Assembly (NCBI RefSeq): GCF_003014615.1
Contig: NZ_PYGI01000013.1
Span: 1 to 64,000, forward strand
Origin: Marinobacterium halophilum
GTDB taxonomy: Bacteria; Pseudomonadota; Gammaproteobacteria; Pseudomonadales; Balneatricaceae
Reading direction: 5' to 3'
Length of the DNA stretch: 64,000 bases
Part shown: positions 34,613-43,362 of the stretch, one piece after another
How positions within the stretch are numbered: position 1 is the stretch's first letter
Layout: each line of letters starts with the position of its first letter
Made by a program: the position numbers and the translations under genes
The notes under the pieces: model-generated
What the model was told of the DNA's origin: nothing
What the model saw: the letters and a program-made list of their open reading frames with translations, nothing else
The model's database searches: none

Positions 34613-35083
34613 TTACTGATGCGCGCCGTGTGACATCGGCGTGCCCTGTTTCATCCCTGTCGGCATGACATGCTGGACCGGTACCGATAGTTGTTGTTCG
34701 GTGCCGTCGGCAAAGTTGAGGGTCATGTCGATCCGGGTATCCGCTTGCAGCGGTGCTTTCAGACCGATCAGCATGATATGCATTCCACCCGGTGCAAAGT
34801 TGACCTGAGTGGCATGCGGCAGTGCAATGGTCTCGACCTTACGCATGCGCATGACGCCTTGGTCGTGTTGATGCGTATGCAGTTCAACGACTTTGGCAGC
34901 CGGGCTGTTGGCGCCTACAAGAGCGGTTGCATCACCCTGGTTCTGTATCTGCATGAAGACCGCGCTGTTGATCTGGCCGGGCGGTGTGGCGCGGACGTAA
35001 GCTGAATCCACCTGTACATCGGCCGCGAACAGGTTGCTACTGAGCAGGCAGCCAGTGGTAATAAATGTGAGCAGTCGCTTCAT
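34613..35083 (-). CDS. Periplasmic copper chaperone PCu(A)C
   Basis: PCu(A)C proteins bind Cu(I) and deliver it to cytochrome oxidase together with Sco proteins. The 156-residue protein has a signal peptide (1-20) and the motif in VELHTHQHDQGVMRMRKV followed by GGMHIMLIG, i.e. the H(M)x10Mx21HxM pattern; a His/Met-rich tail adds possible ligands. It is the last gene of a three-gene unit with sco and a membrane protein, separated from sco by four bases. Confidence 0.93.
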   Translation of the reverse strand: MKRLLTFITTGCLLSSNLFAADVQVDSAYVRATPPGQINSAVFMQIQNQGDATALVGANSPAAKVVELHTHQHDQGVMRMRKVETIALPHATQVNFAPGGMHIMLIGLKAPLQADTRIDMTLNFADGTEQQLSVPVQHVMPTGMKQGTPMSHGAHQ

Positions 35084-35087
35084 GGTG

Positions 35088-35705
35088 CTATCCCTGAGTG
35101 TTAAGAATATCGAGCAGGCGAGTGGTAAGCGCCCGTGGCGTGCTGTTGTGCAGGAGAGTGTCTACCAGTTTGCCTTGCGGGTTAACGACGTAAAGTCGGG
35201 AAGAGTGATCGACTGCATATCCCATGGCAGAGTCTTTCATCTCGACCTTGCGGTAAAAGGCACCGTACTGACGTACGACGGTATCGATCTGTTCTCGTGT
35301 GCCGGTAATGCCAACGATCTGGGGCGAAAAGAACGCCGTGTAGTCGGCCAGTTTTTCCGGTGTATCCCGCTCGGGGTCTACGCTGATGAAGATCCCCTGT
35401 ACTTGTTCTCGCTGAGCTTCAGGCAGCTGTTTGAGGGATTGGGTCATAACCGCCAGCGCAGTCGGACAGACATCCGGGCAGGACGCGTAGCCGATGTAAA
35501 TAACGCTCACCTTGCCGCGGTAATCCGCCAGTGAGACGGGGCCGGCCGCTGACATCAGGGTAAAGTCACCCCCCAGCTTGCTGTCACCCATTGCCAGGCG
35601 GGCTTCCATCGGTTGTGGGCGCAGCATGAATGCGAGTGCAAGGCCACCCAGCAGGCAGGTCGTCAGCAGCAGCAGAATTTTTAGTGTCTTCAGTTGTGTA
35701 TTCAT
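35088..35705 (-). CDS. Sco1/SenC family copper-insertion protein
   Basis: Sco proteins help build the CuA centre of cytochrome c oxidase. The 205-residue protein has one N-terminal membrane anchor (about 9-27), a thioredoxin fold, the copper-binding CPDVC (76-80) and the distal His in AVDHSS. It overlaps the preceding membrane protein gene by four bases. With PCu(A)C downstream the operon is a copper-delivery unit, implying a copper-containing oxidase elsewhere in the genome in addition to cytochrome bd here. Confidence 0.93.
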   Translation of the reverse strand: MNTQLKTLKILLLLTTCLLGGLALAFMLRPQPMEARLAMGDSKLGGDFTLMSAAGPVSLADYRGKVSVIYIGYASCPDVCPTALAVMTQSLKQLPEAQREQVQGIFISVDPERDTPEKLADYTAFFSPQIVGITGTREQIDTVVRQYGAFYRKVEMKDSAMGYAVDHSSRLYVVNPQGKLVDTLLHNSTPRALTTRLLDILNTQG

Positions 35706-36190
35706 CGTGCCTCAAACTCGAACAGGTGTTGCTCGGTTCCGGAGTCGGTTATCACATCCAGTATCAGCTGCCAGCGCATCTGTCCGGTGGTACAAACCGC
35801 CAATTCTGTTTGGCCAAGCCATTGGCCAGTTGTGTCACCCGGCTGAAATTCGAAGCTGTTGACGCCCATGTACATGTCGGAGCCCTGCAGGTTGGCCTTG
35901 ATCTGACGGGCTTCAGAGCCTTCCAGTTGCAGCTGAAGCTTGATCGGGCTGAGTGATCGTAGCGGCAGAGGCCCGGCATCAAGCTGTAATGTGCCTTGAG
36001 TAAGCTCGATCTTACAGGGCCCTTGTTGCAGATCACATGGGTGCCGGTTGGTACCTTGCTGTGGGCCCCATGATTGCTGGAACCACAAGGCGCCTGCCAG
36101 CACGGCCAGCAGCAATAATGCCAGCACGAGCATTTTGATCAGTGTGCCGTTTGTGTTCGGTTCGTGTTGCGAGTGACTGGTTGGTGTCAT
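35702..36190 (-). CDS. Membrane-anchored protein of the copper operon, unknown function
   Basis: The 162-residue protein has a short cytoplasmic N-terminus, one transmembrane helix (about 18-40) and a periplasmic beta-rich domain starting with two cysteines in HPCDLQQGPC; a third Cys is in ELAVCTTGQ. I do not recognise the family. Because it overlaps sco and precedes PCu(A)C, a role in copper trafficking or in preparing the Sco cysteines is a reasonable inference. Confidence 0.7.
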   Translation of the reverse strand: MTPTSHSQHEPNTNGTLIKMLVLALLLLAVLAGALWFQQSWGPQQGTNRHPCDLQQGPCKIELTQGTLQLDAGPLPLRSLSPIKLQLQLEGSEARQIKANLQGSDMYMGVNSFEFQPGDTTGQWLGQTELAVCTTGQMRWQLILDVITDSGTEQHLFEFEAR

Positions 36191-36339
36191 TGTCGCCTCA
36201 GTGTAGGTAGGCTGATGTCAAAGTAGAAGTGGCAAATTGTCGCATCTGGGTCAGGTAAGAGTCGAGTTTGCCTGGCATGCGGTAATCGGATTCGCTATCT
36301 TGTTCCCCCTGCGAACAGCAATAACAGAGATTGGAAGCA

Positions 36340-37197
36340 ATGAGTGAGAACAGCACAGCATTAGCTGAATGGGAAAGTACGGTATCCAATCAACATCTGC
36401 TGCAGTTGATGGATGGTCTTGGTGAACTGATCATGGTGCTGCGCCTTGATGGCACGTGCGCCTGGTGTAATCGGGCGTTTTCTCAGTTGCTGGACAAACC
36501 CTTGGATGAGCTGGTCGGCAAGGTATACCCGTTGCCGCAACTGCGTGATTTGATGGTTGCCGAGCCGCCGCAGGTGGTGGAGTCGTGGATTGAGACGCCT
36601 ACGGGTGGCGTGCGTCTAGTGCGTTTCAGTGCGGTATCCGGCCTTGATAATGAAGGCTGTGTAGAATCCTTGCTGGTCACCGGTCAGGATATGACCCCTT
36701 TCTACCGTGTACAGCACCCACTGGATGTTGCAACAGAGTATGAGTTGCCTGCGGCTGCTGCACCGCATACGGTCGCGCGTATCGAGCATGCCTTACAGCG
36801 CGCTCAGCGAGCAGAAGAATATGTCGTGTTCCTGTCTATTTTGATCAGTGGGGCACCGCAGTCGCTCAATGAAAGCAGCTATATAACCGGGCTTGAGCGC
36901 ATTGCCAACGAGTTACGCCAGAAAATTCGCCAAGGCGATACGCTGGCGCGCCTGGACTCCGGGGCGTATCTGCTGGTGCTGGAGCAGATTGACTGCCCCG
37001 AGGCAATCGCGACGGTGGTCGACAAGTTGTCGGCAACGCTATGCGAAAGTCAGCCCGCCGATATGCCGGCGCTGGCGGTTAATATCGGTGTTTCCATCAG
37101 TCCTGATGATGGCCACGAATCACTGGAGCTGGTTGATCGTGCTCAGCAAGCCATGCAGCGTGCCGTCATGACCGATACCCAGGTCTGCTATTTCTGA
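36340..37197 (+). CDS. PAS protein with degenerate GGDEF-like domain
   Basis: The 285-residue protein begins with a PAS domain (about 18-125, with LDGTCAWCNRAFSQLL) and continues with a shortened GGDEF-type fold: RQGDTLARLDSGAYLLVLE is the usual segment around the active-site loop, but GGDEF is replaced by LDSGAY, and the metal-binding Asp of the first strand is not evident. It is therefore unlikely to make cyclic di-GMP and may be a binding or scaffolding protein. ATG 36340 is preferred over TTG 36331. It stands alone, divergent from the copper operon, and ends at a strong convergent hairpin. Confidence 0.75.
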   Translation: MSENSTALAEWESTVSNQHLLQLMDGLGELIMVLRLDGTCAWCNRAFSQLLDKPLDELVGKVYPLPQLRDLMVAEPPQVVESWIETPTGGVRLVRFSAVSGLDNEGCVESLLVTGQDMTPFYRVQHPLDVATEYELPAAAAPHTVARIEHALQRAQRAEEYVVFLSILISGAPQSLNESSYITGLERIANELRQKIRQGDTLARLDSGAYLLVLEQIDCPEAIATVVDKLSATLCESQPADMPALAVNIGVSISPDDGHESLELVDRAQQAMQRAVMTDTQVCYF

Positions 37198-37212
37198 CCG
37201 AAAACGGGTGCT

Positions 37213-37257
37213 GGCATTTCCCCATGGCGACTGATTGATGCCCATGGGGAAAATGCC
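37213..37257. terminator. Large inverted repeat, convergent terminator
   Basis: GGCATTTCCCCATGG and CCATGGGGAAAATGCC pair over about 15 bases with one bulge, between two convergent genes. T-rich tracts are weak, but the stem is the strongest in the area. Confidence 0.6.
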
Positions 37258-37264
37258 TGAGCTT

Positions 37265-38332
37265 TTAGTCGTAATAGCTGACTGTTTTCTTCAGCTCATC
37301 TGAATATTGAAAAATATCTTCGACCCTTTCTATAGGGTATCGGGTCTCTTTTTTCTGCTCGTCAAAAAGGCCGATATATTTTTGTGTGCGATTGAAATGG
37401 AGTCGACAAATAGGTTTGCGGTTATTGTCATCCAGCAAAACACCAAAATAGCTTTGGGTATCACGTTGGGTAATGTTGTCAATTTCGACTACTTCACACA
37501 TGATCGCTCTTACGATGTTGTATCCTTCAAGTTCTTCAGCAGTCGTAATGATTTTTTCATTACCATTATCCACTTCATTTTCTGCTTCCACCGCTTTCGT
37601 CGGGGATGACTCGGGCTCACTCTGCAAGGCGGATTTTAGCCGCTCGTTGATTTTGTCGTTAAGATATTGTTTGAATGCTTTTACTGTTAGCTCAGCAAAC
37701 AGTTCACGCACTTTTTGAGTAATGGCGCCATCATATACACGTGATGCGAAAAGTCTGATGAAATCATCATCGGGTTCTACCAGTTGTGCGGCAATAACTT
37801 TCCGGATTTGATTCATATATTTCAGTTCACCAGCAGAGTTGATAACTGATGTTACATCAAAGTCTTCCTTTGTCAGTTTTGCAACTTCAGGTACAACATG
37901 TTCGTCAATGTTGCACAGGTCAAGCTCAAGGAAGGGCTTTTCATCCATTTTGTTGGGTGCGTCCAGGTCGGTGAAGAACTGGTAGATCACGCCGTTAGTC
38001 AGGATCGCAATGCGGGCATTGGTGACTGAAAAATAGCGATATAGCTGAGAAGCATGTTTGAGGGATAGTGGCTCGCCGAGTTTTTTACACTCGATCAGTA
38101 CCTGGACTTCACCATCTTTAATAATGGCATAATCAACCTTTTCGCCTTTTTTGGTACCGGTATCAGCGGTGAACTCGGGAATCACTTCGGAAGGATCAAA
38201 AACATCATATCCCAGTACATTGTTTAAAAATGGCATAACAAAAGCGTTCTTTGTTGCCTCTTCTGTTTCAATGATTTTACTGTTGCGTTCGATCTTTTTA
38301 GCTAATGATGCCAGTGCGCTACCAATTTCCAT
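37265..38332 (-). CDS. Solitary type I restriction HsdR N-terminal-like nuclease protein
   Basis: The 355-residue protein resembles the HSDR_N nuclease domain: an N-terminal helix with ETEEATKNAF, then Asp67 (KVDYAI) and Glu81-Cys-Lys83 (LIECKK), a PD-(D/E)xK active site. The ATPase motor of HsdR is missing and no hsdM or hsdS is nearby. The C-terminal 200 residues contain a charged linker and a small beta domain (SYFGVLLDDNNRKPICRLHFN). Composition is more AT-rich than the surroundings, pointing to transfer. Such solitary proteins are often annotated type I restriction enzyme R protein N terminus; a defence role is plausible but unproven. Confidence 0.75.
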   Translation of the reverse strand: MEIGSALASLAKKIERNSKIIETEEATKNAFVMPFLNNVLGYDVFDPSEVIPEFTADTGTKKGEKVDYAIIKDGEVQVLIECKKLGEPLSLKHASQLYRYFSVTNARIAILTNGVIYQFFTDLDAPNKMDEKPFLELDLCNIDEHVVPEVAKLTKEDFDVTSVINSAGELKYMNQIRKVIAAQLVEPDDDFIRLFASRVYDGAITQKVRELFAELTVKAFKQYLNDKINERLKSALQSEPESSPTKAVEAENEVDNGNEKIITTAEELEGYNIVRAIMCEVVEIDNITQRDTQSYFGVLLDDNNRKPICRLHFNRTQKYIGLFDEQKKETRYPIERVEDIFQYSDELKKTVSYYD

Positions 38333-38534
38333 GCTCTACTCCATGTTGCGTATGCGATCCATGTTGTATGGCCCCGATAACGACATCTTCCTGATAGCGA
38401 GTCCCTTAATACAACAAGAGTGCGATAAAGCACGTGTTGAGGCAAGGAGAAGTTGGCGGGGTTTTGCAGCATGCAGATAATAATGACTTATTATTCAGAT
38501 GGTTGCGTATTTGATGATGTGGCAGGTGTGGGCA

Positions 38535-38566
38535 ATAGAGTGCCTGTTTCAGCTCAGACACTCTAT
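38535..38566 (-). terminator. Hairpin after trpB
   Basis: ATAGAGTG and CACTCTAT form an eight-base stem 20 bases beyond the trpB stop. There is no long T-run on the minus strand. Confidence 0.35.
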
Positions 38567-38586
38567 TCCATGTGCAGATGTAACGA

Positions 38587-39789
38587 TTACAGCCCCAGCT
38601 TCTGAGATACGTAATCTGCGTCTTTATCGCCACGGCCAGACAGATTGACCAGAATGGTCTGCTCGCTGCTTAGTGTGGGCGCGGTGCGGATTGCCCAGGC
38701 GACGGCGTGTGAGCTTTCCAGTGCGGGGATGATGCCTTCTACTCGTGACAGAGTCATGAAAGCGTTCAGGCATTCGTCGTCGGTAGCACTTTCATACTGC
38801 ACGCGGCCGGTGTCTTTCAGATAGCTGTGCTGTGGTCCGACGCCTGGATAGTCGAGACCGGAAGCGATGGAGTGAACCGGCATCGGTGTGCCGTCTTCCT
38901 GCTCCAGAACGTAACATTTCATGCCATGCAGCTCGCCCGGATGGCCCAGGGTCATGGTGGCAGAGTGTTTGTTAGTGTCCAGTCCATAGCCAGCGGGTTC
39001 GATGCCGACCAGACCAACGTCATCATCGTTCAGAAATGCCGTGAACATGCCCATGGCATTGGAGCCGCCGCCGACGCAGGCGGTGATGTAATCCGGCAGT
39101 TTGCCTTCGCGTTGCTGGAACTGTGCACGGGCTTCCCGGCCGATGATGCTCTGGAAATCGCGTACCATTTTCGGGAAAGGGTGAGGGCCAACGACAGAGC
39201 CGATGGCATAGATGAAATTCTGCGGATCCTTCAGGTACTCATCGAAGGCGCTGTCTACGGCATCTTTCAGCGTGGCGGTGCCGCGGGTGACCGGAACGAG
39301 GTCGCAGCCCAGGATCTTCATTTTGACAACGTTGGGGTGTTCTTTCTCGATATCGACCTGGCCCATGTGGATTTCGCAGGGGATACCGACCAAAGCGCAA
39401 GCGGTAGCCAATGCAACGCCGTGCTGACCGGCACCAGTCTCGGCAATCACCTTGGTTTTGCCCATGTACTTGGCCAGCAGGGCTTCGCCCAGACAGTGAT
39501 TGATCTTGTGCGCGCCGGTGTGGTTAAGGTCTTCACGCTTGAGAAAGATACGCGCCCCGCCGAGTTTTTCGCTCAGGCGACGGGCATAAAAAATCGGGCT
39601 GGGGCGGCCGACGTAATCGGTCAGCAGGTCGGTCAGTTCCTGTTGGAACTCCGGCATCTGGCGGATCTCTTCATACGCCTGATGGATTTCATCCATGACC
39701 TGCTTCAGCTCCGGCGGAATCTGCTGGCCGCCATATTCACCAAAATAGCCGTTGGCATCAGGCATCGGGGAAAAATCAAATTTGCTCAT
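38587..39789 (-). CDS. trpB: Tryptophan synthase beta chain, solitary copy
   Basis: TrpB joins indole and serine to tryptophan with PLP. The 400-residue protein has the PLP lysine in [12 protein letters not shown], the glycine-rich phosphate loop [10 protein letters not shown] and GAGQHGVA, so it looks active. The segment [20 protein letters not shown] differs from the common MGxxDxxRQxxNVxRM form. No trpA follows and no trpI regulator is adjacent, which is unusual for this group. ATG 39789 has GGAG six bases upstream; the longer frame to 39852 is not preferred. A second trpBA may exist elsewhere, with this copy perhaps salvaging indole. Confidence 0.9.
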   Translation of the reverse strand: MSKFDFSPMPDANGYFGEYGGQQIPPELKQVMDEIHQAYEEIRQMPEFQQELTDLLTDYVGRPSPIFYARRLSEKLGGARIFLKREDLNHTGAHKINHCLGEALLAKYMGKTKVIAETGAGQHGVALATACALVGIPCEIHMGQVDIEKEHPNVVKMKILGCDLVPVTRGTATLKDAVDSAFDEYLKDPQNFIYAIGSVVGPHPFPKMVRDFQSIIGREARAQFQQREGKLPDYITACVGGGSNAMGMFTAFLNDDDVGLVGIEPAGYGLDTNKHSATMTLGHPGELHGMKCYVLEQEDGTPMPVHSIASGLDYPGVGPQHSYLKDTGRVQYESATDDECLNAFMTLSRVEGIIPALESSHAVAWAIRTAPTLSSEQTILVNLSGRGDKDADYVSQKLGL

Positions 39790-39843
39790 ACTCACTCCAC
39801 ACTGTACGGGCCGCTTTATTGTTGTCAGCATCCATAGGGCTTG

Positions 39844-39865
39844 CACTGCCATTAAAAAGGCAGTG
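39844..39865 (-). other. Hairpin upstream of trpB
   Basis: CACTGCC and GGCAGTG pair around an A/T-rich loop about 55-75 bases before the trpB start. It may be a leader structure or the terminator of the WGR-like gene at 39929. The short frame after it has only one Trp codon, so classical attenuation is not supported. Confidence 0.35.
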
Positions 39866-39928
39866 TTGGTCAGGGTAAGTGACTATAAAGGGCTGTCGGG
39901 GGAGTGCCAAGCGGAAGAGTGGAAAAAC

Positions 39929-40192
39929 TCAGCTGAAATCAAAGCCTAGCTGTTCTTCACGGCCTTGTTTGCGGCGGAAGCCGAGTTGGCGCTGTTCGCG
40001 ACCGATCTCGCGCAGCAATTCCAGAGCGTCACTGTAGGATTCGACCAGCGTATGGCTATAGGCCCCCGTGTCGAGGCGATTGCCCCAACATTGGGTGACG
40101 ACCCAATCGCCTACAAGATCGCGATAGATCCTGACGACAAGGTAATCGTGATTTTTTTGCCAGCGCACAACCAAGGAAGCGTTACCGTTCAA
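39929..40192 (-). CDS. Small WGR-like domain protein
   Basis: The 87-residue protein has the pattern YLVVRIYRDLVGDWVVTQCWGNR followed by a serine/tyrosine segment and a basic helix ending LGFRRKQGRE, much like a compact WGR domain, a nucleic-acid-binding fold known from PARP and MolR proteins. It would be a single-domain protein. ATG 40192 is used. It is divergent from pdxB and lies upstream of trpB on the same strand with a 139-base gap. Function unknown; DNA or RNA binding is an inference from the fold. Confidence 0.6.
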   Translation of the reverse strand: MNGNASLVVRWQKNHDYLVVRIYRDLVGDWVVTQCWGNRLDTGAYSHTLVESYSDALELLREIGREQRQLGFRRKQGREEQLGFDFS

Positions 40193-40220
40193 TGACCCGG
40201 AAGGGGTATGTCTCTATAAT
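40192..40220 (+). promoter_or_regulatory. Promoter of the pdxB operon
   Basis: TATAAT at 40215-40220 with ATGACC at 40192-40197, 17 bases apart. Start of transcription would be near 40227, 60 bases before pdxB. Confidence 0.5.
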
Positions 40221-40286
40221 GGCGCGTGATTGAGCCTGATTCACCGCCATTTGTAAAGCCTTCAGTATGAATAAAGGGTATCTAGT

Positions 40287-41459
40287 GTGACTGTATCCCG
40301 TTTGACGATCGTAGCCGATGAGAATATTCCGGCGTTGGAATCGCTGTTTCGAGGTTTCGGAACCTTGCGGACCTGTGCCGGACGGAGCATGAGTACTGCT
40401 GATCTGCAGGATGCCGATGTGCTGCTGGTACGATCGGTGACGCAGGTCGATCAGGCATTGCTTGCTGGTACTCCGGTGCGTTTCGTTGGCACCGCAACCA
40501 TCGGTACCGACCATATTGACCAGGCCTGGTTGCAGCAGCAGGGCATTGGCTTCAGCAGTGCGCCGGGGTGTAATGCGGATTCGGTTGTGGAGTATGTGCT
40601 GAGCAGCCTGCTGCAGCTGGCGGCAGCGCAGTCATTTGACCTGTTTGATAAGGTGGTCGGCATTGTTGGTGTGGGCAATGTGGGGGGGCGTTTGCAGCAG
40701 CGCCTGCAGGCGTTGGGTATTCGTGTGTGTCTATGTGACCCTCCGCGCCAGAATGCCGAAGGGGGTGATTTCATGGTGCTGGATGAGGTGCTGGCGCAGG
40801 CGGATATTCTGGCGTTGCATACGCCGTTGACGCGTTCCGGCGCTTGGCCAACACACCACCTGCTGAACCGGGATAATCTGCCGAAGCTGAAGCAGGGAGC
40901 CATTTTACTGAATGCCGGGCGTGGACCTGTTATCGATAACCAGGCATTACTGGATGTCAGTCGCCAGCGCCCGGATCTGATGCTGATCATGGATGTCTGG
41001 GAGCATGAGCCTGCGGTTGATCCGCAGTTGGCGGCGCGTTGTGATATTGCGACCCCGCATATCGCGGGGTATTCGCTCGATGGCAAAATTCGGGGGACCT
41101 GGATGTTATATCAGGCCCTGTGTCGGCACTTGGGCCAGGCTGTTGAGATTGAACTGGAACAGGTGCTGCCGCCCTCTACGGTATGTGCGCTGACGCTGGC
41201 GGATGCCAACGACTTGCTCACGCCTGCGCGACTGGTGTACGACCCTTATCGGGATGATCGGGCCTTGCGCAGCGTATTGCATCTGGCAGACACGGAGCAG
41301 CGGTTGGCTTTCGACCGTTTGCGGCGTGAATACCCCGAGCGTCGCGAATACAGCACCTTGGAAGTACAGGTGCAGGCTGACGGCGCTGTTGACCGTTTGA
41401 GAGCACTGGGGTTCCGTTGTCATCCGCAGGCAAAGGGCAGGGAGGTGGCTGATGACTGA
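40287..41459 (+). CDS. pdxB: Erythronate-4-phosphate dehydrogenase
   Basis: PdxB is the second enzyme of the DXP-dependent vitamin B6 pathway, oxidising 4-phosphoerythronate. The 390-residue protein is a D-isomer 2-hydroxyacid dehydrogenase: VGIVGVGNVGGRL (NAD binding), NAGRGPVIDNQAL with the catalytic Arg, and DVWEHEP / TPHIAGYS with the Glu and His. It has the family's extra C-terminal domain. The start is GTG 40287. It overlaps the PilZ gene by eight bases, an odd but tight operon. Confidence 0.95.
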   Translation: MTVSRLTIVADENIPALESLFRGFGTLRTCAGRSMSTADLQDADVLLVRSVTQVDQALLAGTPVRFVGTATIGTDHIDQAWLQQQGIGFSSAPGCNADSVVEYVLSSLLQLAAAQSFDLFDKVVGIVGVGNVGGRLQQRLQALGIRVCLCDPPRQNAEGGDFMVLDEVLAQADILALHTPLTRSGAWPTHHLLNRDNLPKLKQGAILLNAGRGPVIDNQALLDVSRQRPDLMLIMDVWEHEPAVDPQLAARCDIATPHIAGYSLDGKIRGTWMLYQALCRHLGQAVEIELEQVLPPSTVCALTLADANDLLTPARLVYDPYRDDRALRSVLHLADTEQRLAFDRLRREYPERREYSTLEVQVQADGAVDRLRALGFRCHPQAKGREVADD

Positions 41460-42171
41460 TATGGCCGCCCTGCTAAAGGGCAGTCGCCGTGCGACCCTCG
41501 CTGAAATTGCCCCGGCCTGTGGTGAAAAAGTGCGGCTGGAAGTGAAAACACCACGTCAGCGTCTGGCGGTGCAGTTGTTGGGCTACAAGGAATATCAGAG
41601 CGTCATGGTGAGTGCGCCGCGTCAGCTGGCGGGCGGTGCGATCTTGCATGAAGGTACTCGAGTAACCGCGCGGCTGATGAGTGGCGACTACCTGTGCACC
41701 TTTGAAACGCGCTTGCTGCAGGTGCAGGCGCGGCCGTTCGGCTATTGGCATCTGGAGTACCCCGAGTCGGTAGATATGCGTCGTATCCGTGCACATACCC
41801 GTATCCCGATTATTCTCAGTGTACGGGTGGAGCCGGATGATTCGGTATTGCTGGACCACGAAAGTGCACAGTCAGCCATTTGTCGTGATATCAGCTTGCT
41901 GGGAGCTCAGCTGGAAAGTTCGCGGCCGCTGGCTCAGCCGGGTGAAAAGCTGTACGTGACTGCACGTGTCAGTGTTGCCGGCGTTGATCATCTGCTGCTG
42001 TTGCCTGCGCTGGTGCGTAATCTGCAACACAGTGAAAGTGGGTTGATTAACGTGTTCAGTCAGGGCGTCGAGTTCGTCGATCTGGAAGAAGAAACCCGGT
42101 TGGTGCTGGCAGGTTTTGTCTACGAGCAGCAGTTGTTTGCACTGGGTGCGTTGGAGGCGTCTGAAATATGA
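41452..42171 (+). CDS. PilZ-domain cyclic di-GMP receptor, YcgR-like
   Basis: The 239-residue protein has an N-terminal YcgR-N-like beta domain (about 20-110) and a PilZ domain with the ligand motifs RxxxR in RRIRAHTR and DxSxxG in CRDISLLGAQL, so it should bind cyclic di-GMP. YcgR-type proteins slow flagellar motors; no flagellar genes are in the window, so the target is open. It overlaps both pdxB and the next gene by a few bases. Likely effector partners of the diguanylate cyclase at 2545 exist genome-wide; no direct link is shown. Confidence 0.88.
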   Translation: MTDMAALLKGSRRATLAEIAPACGEKVRLEVKTPRQRLAVQLLGYKEYQSVMVSAPRQLAGGAILHEGTRVTARLMSGDYLCTFETRLLQVQARPFGYWHLEYPESVDMRRIRAHTRIPIILSVRVEPDDSVLLDHESAQSAICRDISLLGAQLESSRPLAQPGEKLYVTARVSVAGVDHLLLLPALVRNLQHSESGLINVFSQGVEFVDLEEETRLVLAGFVYEQQLFALGALEASEI

Positions 42172-43286
42172 GTTTTCGGCTTGGCTTGATCATTAATCCG
42201 ATGGCCGGGTTAGGGGGCAGTGTTGCGCTCAAGGGCAGTGATGGTGCTGATGTTGCACGGCAGGCACTGGTGCTGGGTGCCGTACCGCGTGCGATTGAAC
42301 GTACACGCATTGCATTGGAGGTGCTGCAGGGGCTGGATCTTCAGGTTTTGACCTGGGCTGGTGACATGGGGGCGGATCTGGCGCTTGAACTGGGGTTCGA
42401 GACACGGGTGTTGGGGGCAGCGGATAACTGTCCAACTACTGCTGATGATACCTGTCGTGCGGCCAAGGCGATGCTGGAAGCGGGTGTTGATCTGGTGTTG
42501 TTTGCCGGCGGTGACGGGACGGCGCGCAATATTTGTGAGACGTTGGGTGAGCAGATACCCGTGCTGGGGATTCCGGCCGGGGTCAAGATTCACTCGGGTG
42601 TCTATGCTCTGACGCCGCTGGCTGCAGGGCAGCTGGTGGCCATGCTGGTGGCCGGTGAACTGGTCTCTATTGCCGAGCAGGAAGTGCGTGACCTGGATGA
42701 GGTTGCATTCCGTGCCGGTCAGGTGCGGGCCCGTTTCTACGGCGAAATGCTGGTGCCGTCAGAGCACCGCTACCTGCAGCATGTCAAAAATGCGGGAAAT
42801 CGTGAAGATGAAGTGCTGGTGCTGGATGAAATCGCGGCGGGCTTTGTTGAGCAGATGGAGCCGGATATCCTCTATTTAATGGGGTCCGGGTCGACGGTTG
42901 CCGCGATCATGGCTGAGTTGGGGTTGGAGAATACCTTGCTGGGCGTAGATGTCGTGGAAAATGGCGAAGTGATTGCGGCCGATTGCACGGCGCAGCAGTT
43001 GTTGGCGCTGACAGCAGAGCGTGACGTTCGTATCGTGATTACGCTGATCGGTGGGCAGGGCCACATTATCGGACGTGGCAATCAGCAGTTGAGTGTTGAA
43101 CTGCTGCAGCGTATCGGTCGACACAACGTGCATGTGGTGGCAACACGGACCAAATTGAATGCCCTGAATGGGCGGCCGCTGGTGGTTGATTCCGGTGATC
43201 CGGTATTCGATGCAAGCTGGAGTGGCCTTATTCGTGTGCATACCGGTTATCGGGATGCCGTGCTCTATACCGTAGCGGCTCCCTGA
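42168..43286 (+). CDS. ATP-NAD kinase family protein
   Basis: The 372-residue protein has the diacylglycerol/NAD kinase-type nucleotide motif FAGGDGTARNI near residue 110 and INPMAGLGG at the start, and is longer than NadK. It belongs to the ATP-NAD kinase-like group found beside true nadK genes; a canonical nadK is present at 51307. The real substrate is uncertain. It overlaps the PilZ gene by four bases and ends at a perfect bidirectional terminator, so pdxB-pilZ-this gene are one transcription unit. Confidence 0.85.
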   Translation: MSFRLGLIINPMAGLGGSVALKGSDGADVARQALVLGAVPRAIERTRIALEVLQGLDLQVLTWAGDMGADLALELGFETRVLGAADNCPTTADDTCRAAKAMLEAGVDLVLFAGGDGTARNICETLGEQIPVLGIPAGVKIHSGVYALTPLAAGQLVAMLVAGELVSIAEQEVRDLDEVAFRAGQVRARFYGEMLVPSEHRYLQHVKNAGNREDEVLVLDEIAAGFVEQMEPDILYLMGSGSTVAAIMAELGLENTLLGVDVVENGEVIAADCTAQQLLALTAERDVRIVITLIGGQGHIIGRGNQQLSVELLQRIGRHNVHVVATRTKLNALNGRPLVVDSGDPVFDASWSGLIRVHTGYRDAVLYTVAAP

Positions 43287-43321
43287 GCAGGCAGTATTGC
43301 GCAGTTTATTCGCAGATACAG

Positions 43322-43346
43322 AAAAGGCACCCGCGGGTGCCTTTTT
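43322..43346. terminator. Bidirectional rho-independent terminator
   Basis: AAAAGGCACCCGCGGGTGCC followed by TTTTT is a near-perfect palindrome between two convergent genes. Confidence 0.92.
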
Positions 43347-43362
43347 AATATTGGATCCGTAA

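Noticed and set aside
38827-39837. Plus-strand frame of 336 codons opposite trpB
   Set aside because: A shadow of the intact trpB on the other strand.
39790-39852. trp leader peptide before trpB
   Set aside because: The short in-frame extension has only one Trp codon and no clear alternative hairpins, so attenuation is not supported.
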